Source: Sneathiella sp.
Lineage (GTDB): Bacteria; Pseudomonadota; Alphaproteobacteria; Sneathiellales; Sneathiellaceae
Assembly: GCA_002706985.1 (NCBI GenBank)
Contig: PAKP01000061.1
Coordinates: 1-34,372 of the forward strand
Length of the DNA stretch: 34,372 bases
Direction: 5' to 3'
Below are positions 16,196 to 24,283 of this stretch, piece after piece. The stretch's first letter is position 1, and the number at the start of each line of letters is the position of its first letter. The notes beneath the pieces are model-generated. The model did no database searches and had not been told where the DNA came from. It saw nothing but the letters and a program-made list of their open reading frames with translations. Position numbers and translations under genes: made by a program.

Positions 16196-16215
16196 ATTTC
16201 CAGATTTATCGAATT
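16196..16215 (-). promoter_or_regulatory. Second, degenerate ArsR-type operator next to the permease start
   Basis: This 20-base segment matches the core of the perfect palindrome at 16256-16277 at 16 of 20 positions when both are read on the - strand (ATTTCGATAATTATCGAAAT compared with AATTCGATAAATCTGGAAAT). It ends six bases before the permease ATG and covers the likely ribosome site GGAAA. The centre-to-centre distance to the first site is 61 bp, close to six helical turns. Confidence 0.55.
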
Positions 16216-16255
16216 AAACAAGAAATAACATCCCGTGTCGCATAATTCAAGAAAT

Positions 16256-16277
16256 TATTTCGATAATTATCGAAATA
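16256..16277 (-). promoter_or_regulatory. Perfect 22-bp palindrome, probable ArsR operator for the permease gene
   Basis: A perfect palindrome with core ATTTCGATAATTATCGAAAT (16257-16276) extended by one T/A pair on each side. It lies 15 bases past the regulator stop and 67 bases before the permease start. Size, AT-rich centre and placement fit an ArsR-family operator. Binding by the adjacent regulator is inference. Confidence 0.7.
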
Positions 16278-16292
16278 TTAGATTTGGAAGGA

Positions 16293-16619
16293 TCAGCTTT
16301 TTTCCGGAACCGGTTCGATATGCGTCAAGTCGACGCCCATACAGCATTTATCGGTCAGTAGCTCGACCAGCCCTTCGACCTTCTTGAAATTAACAAAACA
16401 CCTCAATGTCCGGCTTTCGCGCTGCTGGCGAATCAGGCCACCGCTAACCAGGTGGGATATATGATGGGAGAGCGTGGAACCGGGAATATCAAGAAGCGCC
16501 TGTATCTCACCGACTGACAGCCCCGCCTCCCCAGCCTGAACCAAAAACTGCACGACCCGCAAACGGATGGGATGGCCCAGCTTTGCAAGAGCGACGGCAG
16601 CTTCCTCAGTTTCCATCAT
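16293..16619 (-). CDS. ArsR-family metal(loid)-responsive repressor
   Basis: Winged-helix regulator of 108 residues. LAKLGHPIRLRVVQFL opens the fold, SVGEIQALLDIPGSTLSHHISHLVSGGLI is the helix-turn-helix with the ArsR-typical SHHISHL recognition helix, and RQQRESRTLRCFVNF is the wing. Cysteines C74, C92 and C93 (TDKCCMG) form a plausible soft-metal site. A C-terminal CC pair is seen in several proteobacterial ArsR proteins that bind arsenite or antimonite. It lies between mipZ (26 bases upstream) and the ArsP-like permease, all on the - strand. No copy of the operator is seen in front of its own gene, so it may ride on the mipZ transcript. AGAGG precedes ATG 16619; an alternative ATG follows directly. 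Confidence 0.9.
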   Translation of the reverse strand: MMETEEAAVALAKLGHPIRLRVVQFLVQAGEAGLSVGEIQALLDIPGSTLSHHISHLVSGGLIRQQRESRTLRCFVNFKKVEGLVELLTDKCCMGVDLTHIEPVPEKS

Positions 16620-16645
16620 TTCGGGCCTCTGTTTTAAGCCCCTGA

Positions 16646-17533
16646 CTAGAGCTTTTCGACTTTATCCTCAACGCCGGGCAGGTTCAACGACCTGATCAGA
16701 TGACGAAGTTCATGCCGCGCCGCCACATGGCTCATGGACATTTTCACGCCAACGCCCTTTTTATTCAAGTCCAGCATTGTCAGCCCCTTCAGGAACAGCT
16801 CGCGAAAGACGACACGCTCACCGAAGCCCGGCGCGGCGCGGAAGGAAATGCGGGACGCCAGCTTTTTCAGGATTTTCTCGATATGGCGCTTGTTATGGGC
16901 ATCGGTATGGGACAGGCGGTTGCGCATCACCACCCAGTCGATCTTGTGATTGTCAATCAAGGCACGGCGCTTGCGCTGTTCCCATACCATTTCGCTATAC
17001 CAACTCGGTTTTTCCACCTCAAGGCTGGTTCCGTTGACCGTTGCCAGCAGGTCGAGATCGATAAAGCTATCGTTCATCGGCGTCAGGAGGGTGTCGGCAA
17101 AGGAATGGCCAAGCTTGGAAATAAAACTATCGGCGCCCGGGCAATCGACAACAACGAAGTTGTTTTCATAGACGAGTTCCTGCAGCGCCGCGACGAACCG
17201 GGATCGTTCATCCGATTGCGCTTCATCCATATTTTTCTTGGGGCTGGGTTCAATGACCCGAAGCGTCGGCATCGGAAGGGTCAGCTTTTTCTTGGCGATA
17301 TAGGCCTCGCGATTCTCGATGTACCGACCCAGCGTTTTCTGCTTGCCGTCAAGGTCAATGGCGCCGACCTTGAAACCCATCGTCAACAGCGAAATAATGA
17401 TATGCATGGCCGTTGTCGATTTGCCCGATCCGCCCTTGGCGTTCCCGACCACGATTATATGCGCGCGGGTTGGCTGTTCCTCTTCTTCCGGATTTTTCTC
17501 GTCCAAAGTCACCGTCACGTCTGACACGTTCAT
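16646..17533 (-). CDS. mipZ: MipZ-type ParA-family division-site ATPase
   Basis: Deviant Walker-A ATPase of 295 residues. KGGSGKST lies at 33-40 (signature lysine K33), AIDLDGKQKTLGRYIENR follows, and FVVVDCPGADSF is the Walker-B-like strand. The C-terminal half with WYSEMVWEQRKRRA, DWVVMRNRLSH and RISFRAAPGFGERVVFRELF is diagnostic of MipZ as opposed to chromosome- or plasmid-partition ParA. In alphaproteobacteria lacking MinCD, MipZ forms a gradient from the ParB/parS poles and blocks FtsZ assembly, placing the septum at mid-cell. The start is ATG 17533, preceded by a G-rich ribosome site; a longer frame to 17608 adds 25 non-family residues. ParB is not in the window. Confidence 0.93.
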   Translation of the reverse strand: MNVSDVTVTLDEKNPEEEEQPTRAHIIVVGNAKGGSGKSTTAMHIIISLLTMGFKVGAIDLDGKQKTLGRYIENREAYIAKKKLTLPMPTLRVIEPSPKKNMDEAQSDERSRFVAALQELVYENNFVVVDCPGADSFISKLGHSFADTLLTPMNDSFIDLDLLATVNGTSLEVEKPSWYSEMVWEQRKRRALIDNHKIDWVVMRNRLSHTDAHNKRHIEKILKKLASRISFRAAPGFGERVVFRELFLKGLTMLDLNKKGVGVKMSMSHVAARHELRHLIRSLNLPGVEDKVEKL

Positions 17534-17673
17534 TCGCCCCCAGCAATTTTCACCGCCGCCACCTGGCCAACATCTATTTATGATGCCGTAGTTAAGTAAA
17601 CCAGCCACCGGAACATGACAAGCATCATATCGGGTTCAAATTTACAAATCATTGACGGAATTCTTTAACCCGT

Positions 17674-18672
17674 TCATTTATAGATGATCGGCTGGTCCGG
17701 ATGGAAGGCATGATGGGCAAAGGCGAAATCGACGGTATAAAGAATATCCTGATAACCATTGGTTGTCTTTTTGCGGACGGTTACGTTGCCGATATCCACC
17801 CCCTCGCCGATCACCGCCGCATCAAGCGCGGAATTCTGCCCCTCCTCCCACTCCAGCAGCAGGCCATCCTCGGTTTCTATCCGCTTTTTATCGCGTAAGA
17901 AATCCAGTGCCCAGGCGCGGCCATCCGCAACGACTACGCGCGAGAGTGGCGCAACATCCGGCGGCAAGTCGCCGTCATACAGAAAGGGCTGCCAGGCGCT
18001 GTCATAACCCTGATACGGGTTCATCCCGTAGCGGCGAAATTTTTCATCCTGCGGGATGAGAATTTGCCCCTCCGGATAACGCTCGCGGAATTTCGCAAAG
18101 GATTCGATTCTGACGGGAATCATATCAAGTTCGGCGCCCGTCAGCTCTCCGACAATCGCCTCCCCCGTGAACTGCTGCCACCAGCTTTCCGTCTGCCGAT
18201 CATACATGACAAGATCGGAGTTCCTGAGCTTGCCCGTTGTCCCGAAGTCGAGCCGCATGTCCCCTTTTGCCGGATGCTGTACCCGCCGGTCAAAAACAAT
18301 CGACGCATTGCAAAGCGGGCAGAATGTCACCGCGATTGGAACGCCGCCAAGCTCATCATTGACGATCTCATGCCAGATCAAAACCTGCATGGGATAGGCC
18401 CGCGCCTCCCCGTTCAGGGCAACGCCGATAACCGGCTCGGTCGGCTTGAGATGATCCGCCTCCGCGGCGGACATGAATTTGGGGTTATCAATGGCCGGGA
18501 TGGCATCCTTGCCGACCCCGCCATTTCGAATCTCCGAAAGCTCAATACTGCTTCGGCTGAAGTCCGTCGCGGGCCAGAATTTTGTCCAAACGGATGGTTC
18601 CGCGGTTGCGGGTTCAGGACGGCCAAACGCAACGGCCACGCCAATCAGCAAAAGGACAAAAATCCGGGTCAT
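17674..18672 (-). CDS. Secreted DUF3179-family protein
   Basis: Protein of 332 residues with an N-terminal signal peptide (hydrophobic FVLLLIGVAVAFG, likely cut near ATA-EP, about residue 25). The mature body carries the DUF3179 hallmarks: AIDNPKFMSA near the start, IGVALNGEARAYPMQVLIWHEIVND, and VTFCPLCNASIVFDR with its CPLC pair, followed by SWWQQFTGEAIVGEL. No enzyme activity is established for this family as far as I know. The CPLC pair could bind metal or act in thiol chemistry. It diverges from the L-2-hydroxyglutarate dehydrogenase-like gene across 78 bases and ends 140 bases before mipZ. Confidence 0.87.
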   Translation of the reverse strand: MTRIFVLLLIGVAVAFGRPEPATAEPSVWTKFWPATDFSRSSIELSEIRNGGVGKDAIPAIDNPKFMSAAEADHLKPTEPVIGVALNGEARAYPMQVLIWHEIVNDELGGVPIAVTFCPLCNASIVFDRRVQHPAKGDMRLDFGTTGKLRNSDLVMYDRQTESWWQQFTGEAIVGELTGAELDMIPVRIESFAKFRERYPEGQILIPQDEKFRRYGMNPYQGYDSAWQPFLYDGDLPPDVAPLSRVVVADGRAWALDFLRDKKRIETEDGLLLEWEEGQNSALDAAVIGEGVDIGNVTVRKKTTNGYQDILYTVDFAFAHHAFHPDQPIIYK

Positions 18673-18750
18673 GACGCTATCCTAACCACCACCCCGGCAA
18701 AGCGATAATCAACCCTTTGTGAAACACGCTAAAACCTGCTACGGACAGCC

Positions 18751-19860
18751 ATGGCAGTGGATGTGGAAAATATCGTCATTGGCGCAGGGGTCATCGGCCT
18801 CGCGATTGCACGAACGCTGGCGACCCTTGGCCGGGACGTGCTGGTGCTGGAGAGCGCCGCGCATTTCGGCGACGGCACCTCGTCTCGCAACAGCGAGGTG
18901 ATCCATGCGGGCATCTATTATCCGAAAGGCAGCCTGAAGGCGATTTACTGTGTCGAGGGCAAACACAGGCTCTATGAGTACTGCAAAACACATCATGTCC
19001 CGCATCGCAATTGCGGCAAGCTGATCGTCGCCACCTCGCCGGAGGAGATTCCAACCCTCGAAGCGCTTGCGGATAAAGCGGCAGCAAACAACGTCAGGGA
19101 CATCACGTTCCTGTCCGGAGCAGAGGCCATAAAGATGGAACCGGCGCTTCACTGCACCGCCGCCCTCCTCTCCCCTTCGACCGGCATCATTGACAGTCAT
19201 CAGCTGATGCTCGCCTATGTCGGGGAGATTGAAGACGGCGGCGGCGCCATCGCCTTCAAGGCCCCGTTCGAGAGGGCGAAGAAAACGCCGGAAGGATTTA
19301 CGGTGACGGCGGGCGGCACGACAGTCAGTTGCCGGAACCTGATCAACTCCGCCGGCCTGCAGGCGCAGGAAGTCGCGGCACGGATAACCGACCTGGCGAA
19401 GGAGCATATTCCACCGCGCTACCTTACCAAGGGAAGCTATTTCACCATGGCGTTGCCCTCGCCCTTCTCGCGGCTGATCTATCCCGTGCCGAATACTGCA
19501 AGCCTCGGCATTCATGTCACCCTCGATCTCGCCGGGCAGATCCGCTTCGGCCCCGATCAGGAATGGGTGGAGAAGATCGACTATGCGGTGAACCCGGCGA
19601 GGGCGAATGATTTTTATGCGGCAATTCGCCGGTATTTCCCGGCCCTGCCGGACAACTGCCTCATCCCGGCCTATTCCGGCATCCGTCCCAAGGTGCAGAC
19701 ACCGGACGGGGAAGCTGCAGATTTTATGGTCATGGATGAGCGGGATCACGGCCTGCCCGGCCTCGTTAATCTGTTTGGCATGGAAAGCCCCGGACTGACG
19801 TCGAGCCTGGCGATCGGCAGCGTTATCGCAGAGAGCCTGCGCACGACAGACCGGCTGTGA
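18751..19860 (+). CDS. FAD-dependent oxidoreductase, L-2-hydroxyglutarate dehydrogenase/LhgO-like
   Basis: DAO-superfamily flavoprotein of 369 residues. IVIGAGVIGLAIAR gives the FAD motif GAGVIG at about 10-15, SRNSEVIHAGIYYP is the family signature shared by human L2HGDH and bacterial LhgO, and PRYLTKGSYF and MESPGLTSSLAIG complete the pattern. It would oxidise L-2-hydroxyglutarate to 2-oxoglutarate, or a related 2-hydroxy acid, passing electrons to quinone. The ATG lies just after AGCC without a strong ribosome site. It may not be co-transcribed with leucine dehydrogenase, since 222 bases with a terminator-like hairpin and a promoter-like region intervene. Antisense frames as long as this gene exist but are composition artefacts. 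Confidence 0.88.
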   Translation: MAVDVENIVIGAGVIGLAIARTLATLGRDVLVLESAAHFGDGTSSRNSEVIHAGIYYPKGSLKAIYCVEGKHRLYEYCKTHHVPHRNCGKLIVATSPEEIPTLEALADKAAANNVRDITFLSGAEAIKMEPALHCTAALLSPSTGIIDSHQLMLAYVGEIEDGGGAIAFKAPFERAKKTPEGFTVTAGGTTVSCRNLINSAGLQAQEVAARITDLAKEHIPPRYLTKGSYFTMALPSPFSRLIYPVPNTASLGIHVTLDLAGQIRFGPDQEWVEKIDYAVNPARANDFYAAIRRYFPALPDNCLIPAYSGIRPKVQTPDGEAADFMVMDERDHGLPGLVNLFGMESPGLTSSLAIGSVIAESLRTTDRL

Positions 19861-19872
19861 ATCACCTGTTTT

Positions 19873-19895
19873 CCGGGAGAAATTCCCGGTTCTCC
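19873..19895 (+). terminator. Weak terminator-like hairpin after the flavoenzyme gene
   Basis: CCGGGA (19873-19878) and TCCCGG (19884-19889) form a perfect 6-bp GC-rich stem with a 5-base loop 12 bases after the stop. Only a short TTCTCC follows rather than a T-run, so termination would be inefficient. Confidence 0.4.
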
Positions 19896-19987
19896 CCAAA
19901 GGTCCCTATATTTTTGTTGCGCCGCAATAACCGCCGCCGAAATTTTCAAATTCCATTCGCCAATTTAGCGAAAGGAAGCTGCAAAGT

Positions 19988-20035
19988 TTGACATCAAACA
20001 AATTTGGGCTTGATTTTCCCCTCTTTTAGGAAAAT
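19988..20035 (+). promoter_or_regulatory. Promoter/operator-like region of leucine dehydrogenase
   Basis: A consensus -35 hexamer TTGACA (19988-19993) is followed by the palindrome CAAATTTG and then a 7-bp inverted repeat, ATTTTCC (20013-20019) and GGAAAAT (20029-20035). The whole stretch is strongly AT-rich for this genome. No convincing -10 stands at 17 bases from TTGACA. An Lrp/AsnC-type regulator is a natural guess for an amino acid catabolic gene, but this is inference. Confidence 0.35.
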
Positions 20036-20082
20036 ATCACTGTTAACATGCGAATTTTTTAATATATCGACTGAGGCAAGTT

Positions 20083-21150
20083 ATGGGCGTTTTTTCTGCA
20101 AAGGAATTTGATAATCACGAGGACGTGTCGTTTTTCCACGACGAAAAATCAGGGCTGAAAGCGATTATCGCTGTTCATGATACGACCCTCGGACCGGCAC
20201 TCGGTGGAACCCGTATGTGGGACTATGCAAACGAAGCGGAAGCCCTCGCCGACGTGTTGCGTCTGTCCCGTGGCATGACCTACAAATCCTCGCTGGCGGG
20301 GATCAACCTCGGCGGCGGAAAGTCCGTCATTATCGGCAATTCCCGCACCGACAAGACCCCTGAACTGTTCGAGGCCTTCGGCCGTGCTGTCGACCATATG
20401 GGCGGCAGCTATATCGCCGCGGAAGATGTCGGAACGACGGTCGCGGATCTTGAGATTGCCCGCCGCACCACGCGGCATATTGCCGGTATCAGCGAAGGAA
20501 ATTGCGGTGATCCGTCACCGGCGACCGCCTATGGCGTTTTCTATGGCCTGCGGGCGGCGGTTGACTTCAAGATCGGGAAAGGGGGGCTGAACGGGATCAA
20601 GGTTGCGGTGCAGGGCCTTGGCAATGTCGGCTATGGCCTTTGCGAATTGCTGAGAGACGCCGGGGCCGAACTGGTGGTTGCCGACGTTCATGACGCGGCA
20701 GTGGAAAAGGCCGTGCAGAATCTCGGAGCGACCGCTATCGGGGTCGATGAAATCTATGATCAGGCGGTGGATGTGTTCGCCCCTTGCGCCCTTGGCGCCA
20801 TTCTCAATGACGACACGATCAGCCGCCTGAGAGTCAAGATCGTTGCGGGCTCCGCCAATAACCAGTTGGCCGAAGATCGCCATGCACGCGCCCTGATGGA
20901 CAAGGGTATCCTCTATGTACCTGATTACGCCATCAACGCAGGCGGGATCATCGTCATCAGCCATGAAGGAGGACGTTTCGATCGCGAAAGGGCGATGTCC
21001 CACGTGCGCGGCATTTATGACACTTGCCAGAAAATCTTTATCCGCGCCGCCCGCGAAAGAGTCACCACCGCGGAAGTCGCCGACAAGATCGCGATGGAAC
21101 GGATTGAGAAAGTGCGAGAGGAAAAAGCGAAACTCGCCCTTGCCAGTTAA
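20083..21150 (+). CDS. ldh: Leucine (Glu/Leu/Phe/Val) dehydrogenase
   Basis: Amino acid dehydrogenase of 355 residues. GPALGGTRMW and GMTYKSSLAGINLGGGKSVI hold the substrate-binding K68 and catalytic K80, matching the K80 I recall for Bacillus leucine dehydrogenase. The NAD fold is VAVQGLGNVGYGL near residue 178, and SANNQLAEDRHARALMDKGILYVPDYAINAGG is the hinge signature. It deaminates leucine and other branched-chain amino acids reversibly to 2-oxo acids with NAD+. This is the entry step to the leucine pathway whose later enzymes lie at 27761-33131. Ribosome site GAGGC precedes ATG 20083. It converges on the lipid A acyltransferase gene with a 10-base gap. Phenylalanine preference cannot be excluded. 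Confidence 0.92.
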   Translation: MGVFSAKEFDNHEDVSFFHDEKSGLKAIIAVHDTTLGPALGGTRMWDYANEAEALADVLRLSRGMTYKSSLAGINLGGGKSVIIGNSRTDKTPELFEAFGRAVDHMGGSYIAAEDVGTTVADLEIARRTTRHIAGISEGNCGDPSPATAYGVFYGLRAAVDFKIGKGGLNGIKVAVQGLGNVGYGLCELLRDAGAELVVADVHDAAVEKAVQNLGATAIGVDEIYDQAVDVFAPCALGAILNDDTISRLRVKIVAGSANNQLAEDRHARALMDKGILYVPDYAINAGGIIVISHEGGRFDRERAMSHVRGIYDTCQKIFIRAARERVTTAEVADKIAMERIEKVREEKAKLALAS

Positions 21151-21160
21151 GCAGCCGGTT

Positions 21161-22030
21161 TTACGACCAGCGGTTATGGACCCAGAACCAGTGGTCCGGC
21201 CGATCGGTTATCCATTCCTCATATGTTTCGTTAATCACCTTTAGAAGCGCATGGACATCCTGTGTCTTGTCGCCTGTGTCCGGCCTTTCGAGCGCCGGAT
21301 AGATAGTGAGCCGACGCTTGCCACTTGCCAGCCGCTCTGTTCGCATGGGATAGATCGGCACGTCCATCTTGCAGGCAATTTCCGCGACGGCCGGCGCCGT
21401 CATGGCCTCGCGGCCGAAGAAGGGAACCGCCATGCCGCCGTTCAGCTTCTGATCATTCAATAGGACAATCGCCCCGCCTGCCCGTGCGGCCTTCAGGATC
21501 GCCCGCGCCCCCTCGCGACCCTTGGGCACGAACTTATAGTGCGGGTCGGCCCGCATTTCCTGAAAGAAATCCTCAACAAGCGGATTGTTCGCCGCCCGGT
21601 AAATGCCAGTCGCGCGGGATCCCAACCGCTGCCCGACAAGCCCCACCAACTCCCACGGACCATAATGCGCCGTCACAAAGAAGGCCGCCTTGCCACTTTC
21701 AAGATAGGTGTCCATATGCTCGCCGCCGATAATCTCGACCTCCTCCGGATTTGCCATGATCGCCTTGTTGAACGGCAACTCGCCAACATTGCGGCCGAGG
21801 TTGTCCCACATATGCATCAGGGTATCTTCAATCTCTTGCGGACTGAGATCGGGGAGCGCCTGTTCCAGGTTCGATCTGGCAAGGGAATGCACCTTCATGC
21901 GCGGGCCGATTTTCCGGGCAAGCCAGCCGCCGAACGCCGCCGCCCGCGTAAGGCCGAGGCATCTGAAAGTCCAGATGACAATCCGGACGGCAATCCATTC
22001 CAGACGGTATTTGAGCGAGACGTCCTTCAT
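21161..22030 (-). CDS. LpxL/HtrB-family lipid A acyltransferase
   Basis: Lysophospholipid acyltransferase-superfamily protein of 289 residues with an N-terminal membrane segment (WIAVRIVIWTFRCLGL). The catalytic HX4E motif is H122-YGPW-E127 in TAHYGPWELVG, followed by ATGIYRAANNPLVEDFF and a late DHWFWVHNRW typical of LpxL/LpxM. It transfers a secondary acyl chain to Kdo-lipid A on the inner face of the cytoplasmic membrane. The start codon overlaps the lpxK stop by four bases (ATGA), and it is the last gene of the DUF374-waaA-lpxK-acyltransferase operon. Which acyl position and chain length it serves is not readable from sequence. Confidence 0.9.
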   Translation of the reverse strand: MKDVSLKYRLEWIAVRIVIWTFRCLGLTRAAAFGGWLARKIGPRMKVHSLARSNLEQALPDLSPQEIEDTLMHMWDNLGRNVGELPFNKAIMANPEEVEIIGGEHMDTYLESGKAAFFVTAHYGPWELVGLVGQRLGSRATGIYRAANNPLVEDFFQEMRADPHYKFVPKGREGARAILKAARAGGAIVLLNDQKLNGGMAVPFFGREAMTAPAVAEIACKMDVPIYPMRTERLASGKRRLTIYPALERPDTGDKTQDVHALLKVINETYEEWITDRPDHWFWVHNRWS

Positions 22031-23016
22031 ACACGCGCGCCTTTCAGCACCGACAGCAGCTGTTTCTGAAACTCGGCGGGGGCTTCAAAATTCATTTCGA
22101 CATCAAAGACACTGACCATCATTCGGGCATCCGTCGAGAGCCGCACATAGTCCTTCCGCGTCGTGACGAGGGCTGCATTTTGCGCCGCCGCCGTCTCAAC
22201 CATTTTCATAATTTCCTGTTTATTATAAACATGATGATCTTCATAGCTAAAGCTACTTATAAGCCTGCATCCGGCCTGGCGAAGGCTGTCAAAAAACTTT
22301 TCCGGACGGCCGATCCCTGCGAAGGCAACGACTGCCTCGCCCGAAATCGCATCCGCATTCTGCTTCGGAAGCAGTCTGGAATTATAAACCGGTTTATTTT
22401 CTTTTAACCCGTTATATATATCGCTATCCCGATTGCCGCCGACCAGCACGATGGCATCCGTCCTCTCCAGCCCGGAGGCAAGCGTTTCACGCAACGGTCC
22501 TGCCGGAAGCAAGCGGCCATTTCCGACCCCATATTCCGCATCAAGCACAAGAAGGGAGAGATCCTTGGCAAGGGATGGATTCTGAAACCCGTCATCCATG
22601 ATGATGACATCCGCCCCGGCTTCAACGGCGGCCCGGGCGCCGGCCACCCGGTCCTGCGCGACCCATGTGGTCGCCGTCGCGCTGAGGATCAGGGCCTCAT
22701 CCCCGACATCGGCAAATTTATGGACATCCGGCACAACCCGCACCGGCCCCTTTAACTGCCCCCCGTAGCCCCGGGTCAGGAAATGCGGCCGCTTTCCCTC
22801 CGCCAGGAAGAAGCGGGCAATTGCAATGGCAACCGGGGTCTTGCCCGCGCCTCCTGCCACGACATTCCCGACACAAATGACCGGCACCTCAACACGGTGA
22901 CTTTTCCGGAACGAGCGGTGAAGACGGCTCCCCCCTCCATAGGCCCAGGCGGCAGGCGCCAGTAGATACGGCATGAGGCTTTTGCTGTTGCGTCGCCAGA
23001 AGTCAGGAGTTTTCAT
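22027..23016 (-). CDS. lpxK: Tetraacyldisaccharide 4'-kinase
   Basis: LpxK of 329 residues from ATG 23016. The N-terminal membrane anchor region YLLAPAAWAYGGG is followed by ICVGNVVAGGAGKTP, the P-loop at about 50-60, LTRGYGG, and IIMDDGFQNPSL with the DDGFQ signature (about 144-148). It phosphorylates the 4' position of the lipid A disaccharide precursor using ATP, giving lipid IVA, the acceptor for the Kdo transferase encoded just upstream. The gene overlaps the waaA end by 14 bases and the next gene by four, so coordinated translation is likely. AGGCAGG serves as ribosome site; the longer in-frame start at 23043 is less likely. Confidence 0.95.
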   Translation of the reverse strand: MKTPDFWRRNSKSLMPYLLAPAAWAYGGGSRLHRSFRKSHRVEVPVICVGNVVAGGAGKTPVAIAIARFFLAEGKRPHFLTRGYGGQLKGPVRVVPDVHKFADVGDEALILSATATTWVAQDRVAGARAAVEAGADVIIMDDGFQNPSLAKDLSLLVLDAEYGVGNGRLLPAGPLRETLASGLERTDAIVLVGGNRDSDIYNGLKENKPVYNSRLLPKQNADAISGEAVVAFAGIGRPEKFFDSLRQAGCRLISSFSYEDHHVYNKQEIMKMVETAAAQNAALVTTRKDYVRLSTDARMMVSVFDVEMNFEAPAEFQKQLLSVLKGARV

Positions 23017-24283
23017 CCTGCCTCCGCGCCAGCAGACCTTCAATCGCCGACAGGGACCGTGTCAGGGTCTCCTGCCCCGTCGCCACGACCTTTGCCGCCC
23101 TTGCCGCCATCTCGTCCCTCTCTGCCGGTTGTCCGACAAGATGCGTAACCACCTCCGCCAGCGCCGCTGCATCGTCAACTTCCGTTGCGGCGTCAAAGTC
23201 TGAAAAAGCCGCCATCACATCGGCGAAGTTATCCATATGCGGCCCGTGAAGCAAGGCACAGTCGAGCCGCGCGGCTTCCAGCGGGTTCTGTCCCCCGTTT
23301 GGCACGAGGGACCCGCCGATAAAAACAATGCCGGAAAGCCGGTAGAACAGGCCCAGTTCGCCGATGGTGTCCGCGACATAGATCGCAGTTTCCTCCGTCA
23401 TCCCTTCGCCGAGGGAGCGCCGCGCCGCCGTCAGCCCAGCCTCCACAAACAGGGCGGCGATTTCCTCCCCCCGCTCCGGATGACGCGGCACGATGAGAGT
23501 GAGCAAATCCGGCCAACGCGCTGAAAGCTGCTGATGCGCCGCCAGTATATGCGCTTCCTCCCCGCGATGGGTGCTGGCTGCGAGCCAGAGCGGACGGCCA
23601 TTCACGGCGTTCTGCATTATCTCAAGCGCATCCGTGTCAACTGGCAGCGGCTCGGCCGCAAACTTGAGGTTGCCAAGGCATTCAACCGGCGAAGCCCCCA
23701 GTTGCCGCAGACGATCCGCCGACAGGTCCGATTGCGCTGAGCAGAAATCGAAGTTCCGAAGAAGCTTACGGGACAGGCCGAAGGACTTCCGCCAGACTTC
23801 GAAAGACTTTTCCGTGATCCGCGCGTTGACCATCATCATCGGAATATGCCGCTTGCCGCTTTGCATGATAAGGTTCGGCCAGATTTCCGATTCCATCCAG
23901 ATCGCAAGATCGGGCCGCCAATGATCCAGAAAGCGGCACACGGCCTGCTTCATATCCAGGGGGACATATTGATGAAACGCCCCTGCGGGAAGGCGCGCAA
24001 TCATGATCTCCGCCGAGGTACGCGTTCCTGTCGTTACCAGCACATGCCGCGCCGGCTCTTTCGCCAGCAGCCCGTCAATCAGGGCAAGGGCCGAGACAGA
24101 CTCGCCGACAGAGGCCGCATGAATCCAGATCAACTGCCCCTCCGGGCGCGGCAGGCCGGGATGGCCCAGCCGCTCCTGGAACCGTTGCGGGTCCTCCTTG
24201 CCTAAGGCCAGCCGTTTCTTCAGATGCCGCCTTAGCAACGGCCCGCCCAGGAATAGAAGGCTGTTGTACAAAGCCAGCTGCAT
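23003..24283 (-). CDS. waaA: Kdo (3-deoxy-D-manno-octulosonate) transferase
   Basis: Glycosyltransferase family 30 protein of 426 residues. Hydrophobic N-terminal anchor YNSLLFLGGPLL; IWIHAASVGESVSA carries the catalytic glutamate E61 of WaaA; IWMESEIWPNL and MVNARITEKSF follow. The C-terminal CMP-Kdo domain has the sequence FIGGSLVPNGGQNPLEAA, a family hallmark. It transfers one or more Kdo residues from CMP-Kdo to lipid IVA at the membrane. Start ATG 24283 shares one base with the upstream stop (TGATG). Placement between DUF374 and lpxK matches the common alphaproteobacterial lipid A block. Whether it is mono- or bifunctional is unknown. Confidence 0.95.
   Translation of the reverse strand: MQLALYNSLLFLGGPLLRRHLKKRLALGKEDPQRFQERLGHPGLPRPEGQLIWIHAASVGESVSALALIDGLLAKEPARHVLVTTGTRTSAEIMIARLPAGAFHQYVPLDMKQAVCRFLDHWRPDLAIWMESEIWPNLIMQSGKRHIPMMMVNARITEKSFEVWRKSFGLSRKLLRNFDFCSAQSDLSADRLRQLGASPVECLGNLKFAAEPLPVDTDALEIMQNAVNGRPLWLAASTHRGEEAHILAAHQQLSARWPDLLTLIVPRHPERGEEIAALFVEAGLTAARRSLGEGMTEETAIYVADTIGELGLFYRLSGIVFIGGSLVPNGGQNPLEAARLDCALLHGPHMDNFADVMAAFSDFDAATEVDDAAALAEVVTHLVGQPAERDEMAARAAKVVATGQETLTRSLSAIEGLLARRQDENS

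Noticed and set aside
16700..17524. 274-codon + strand frame opposite mipZ
   Set aside because: Shadow of a strongly conserved ATPase; no motif of its own.
17631..17672. CGGGTT/AACCCG inverted repeat downstream of the DUF3179 gene
   Set aside because: Six-base arms separated by 30 bases are expected by chance at this length.
18739..19899. 386-codon open frame on the - strand, longer than the + strand flavoenzyme gene it opposes
   Set aside because: Composition is rich in Arg, His, Gly and Asp with no domain pattern, while the opposite strand shows clear FAD and L2HGDH motifs. It is a by-product of GC-rich codon use.
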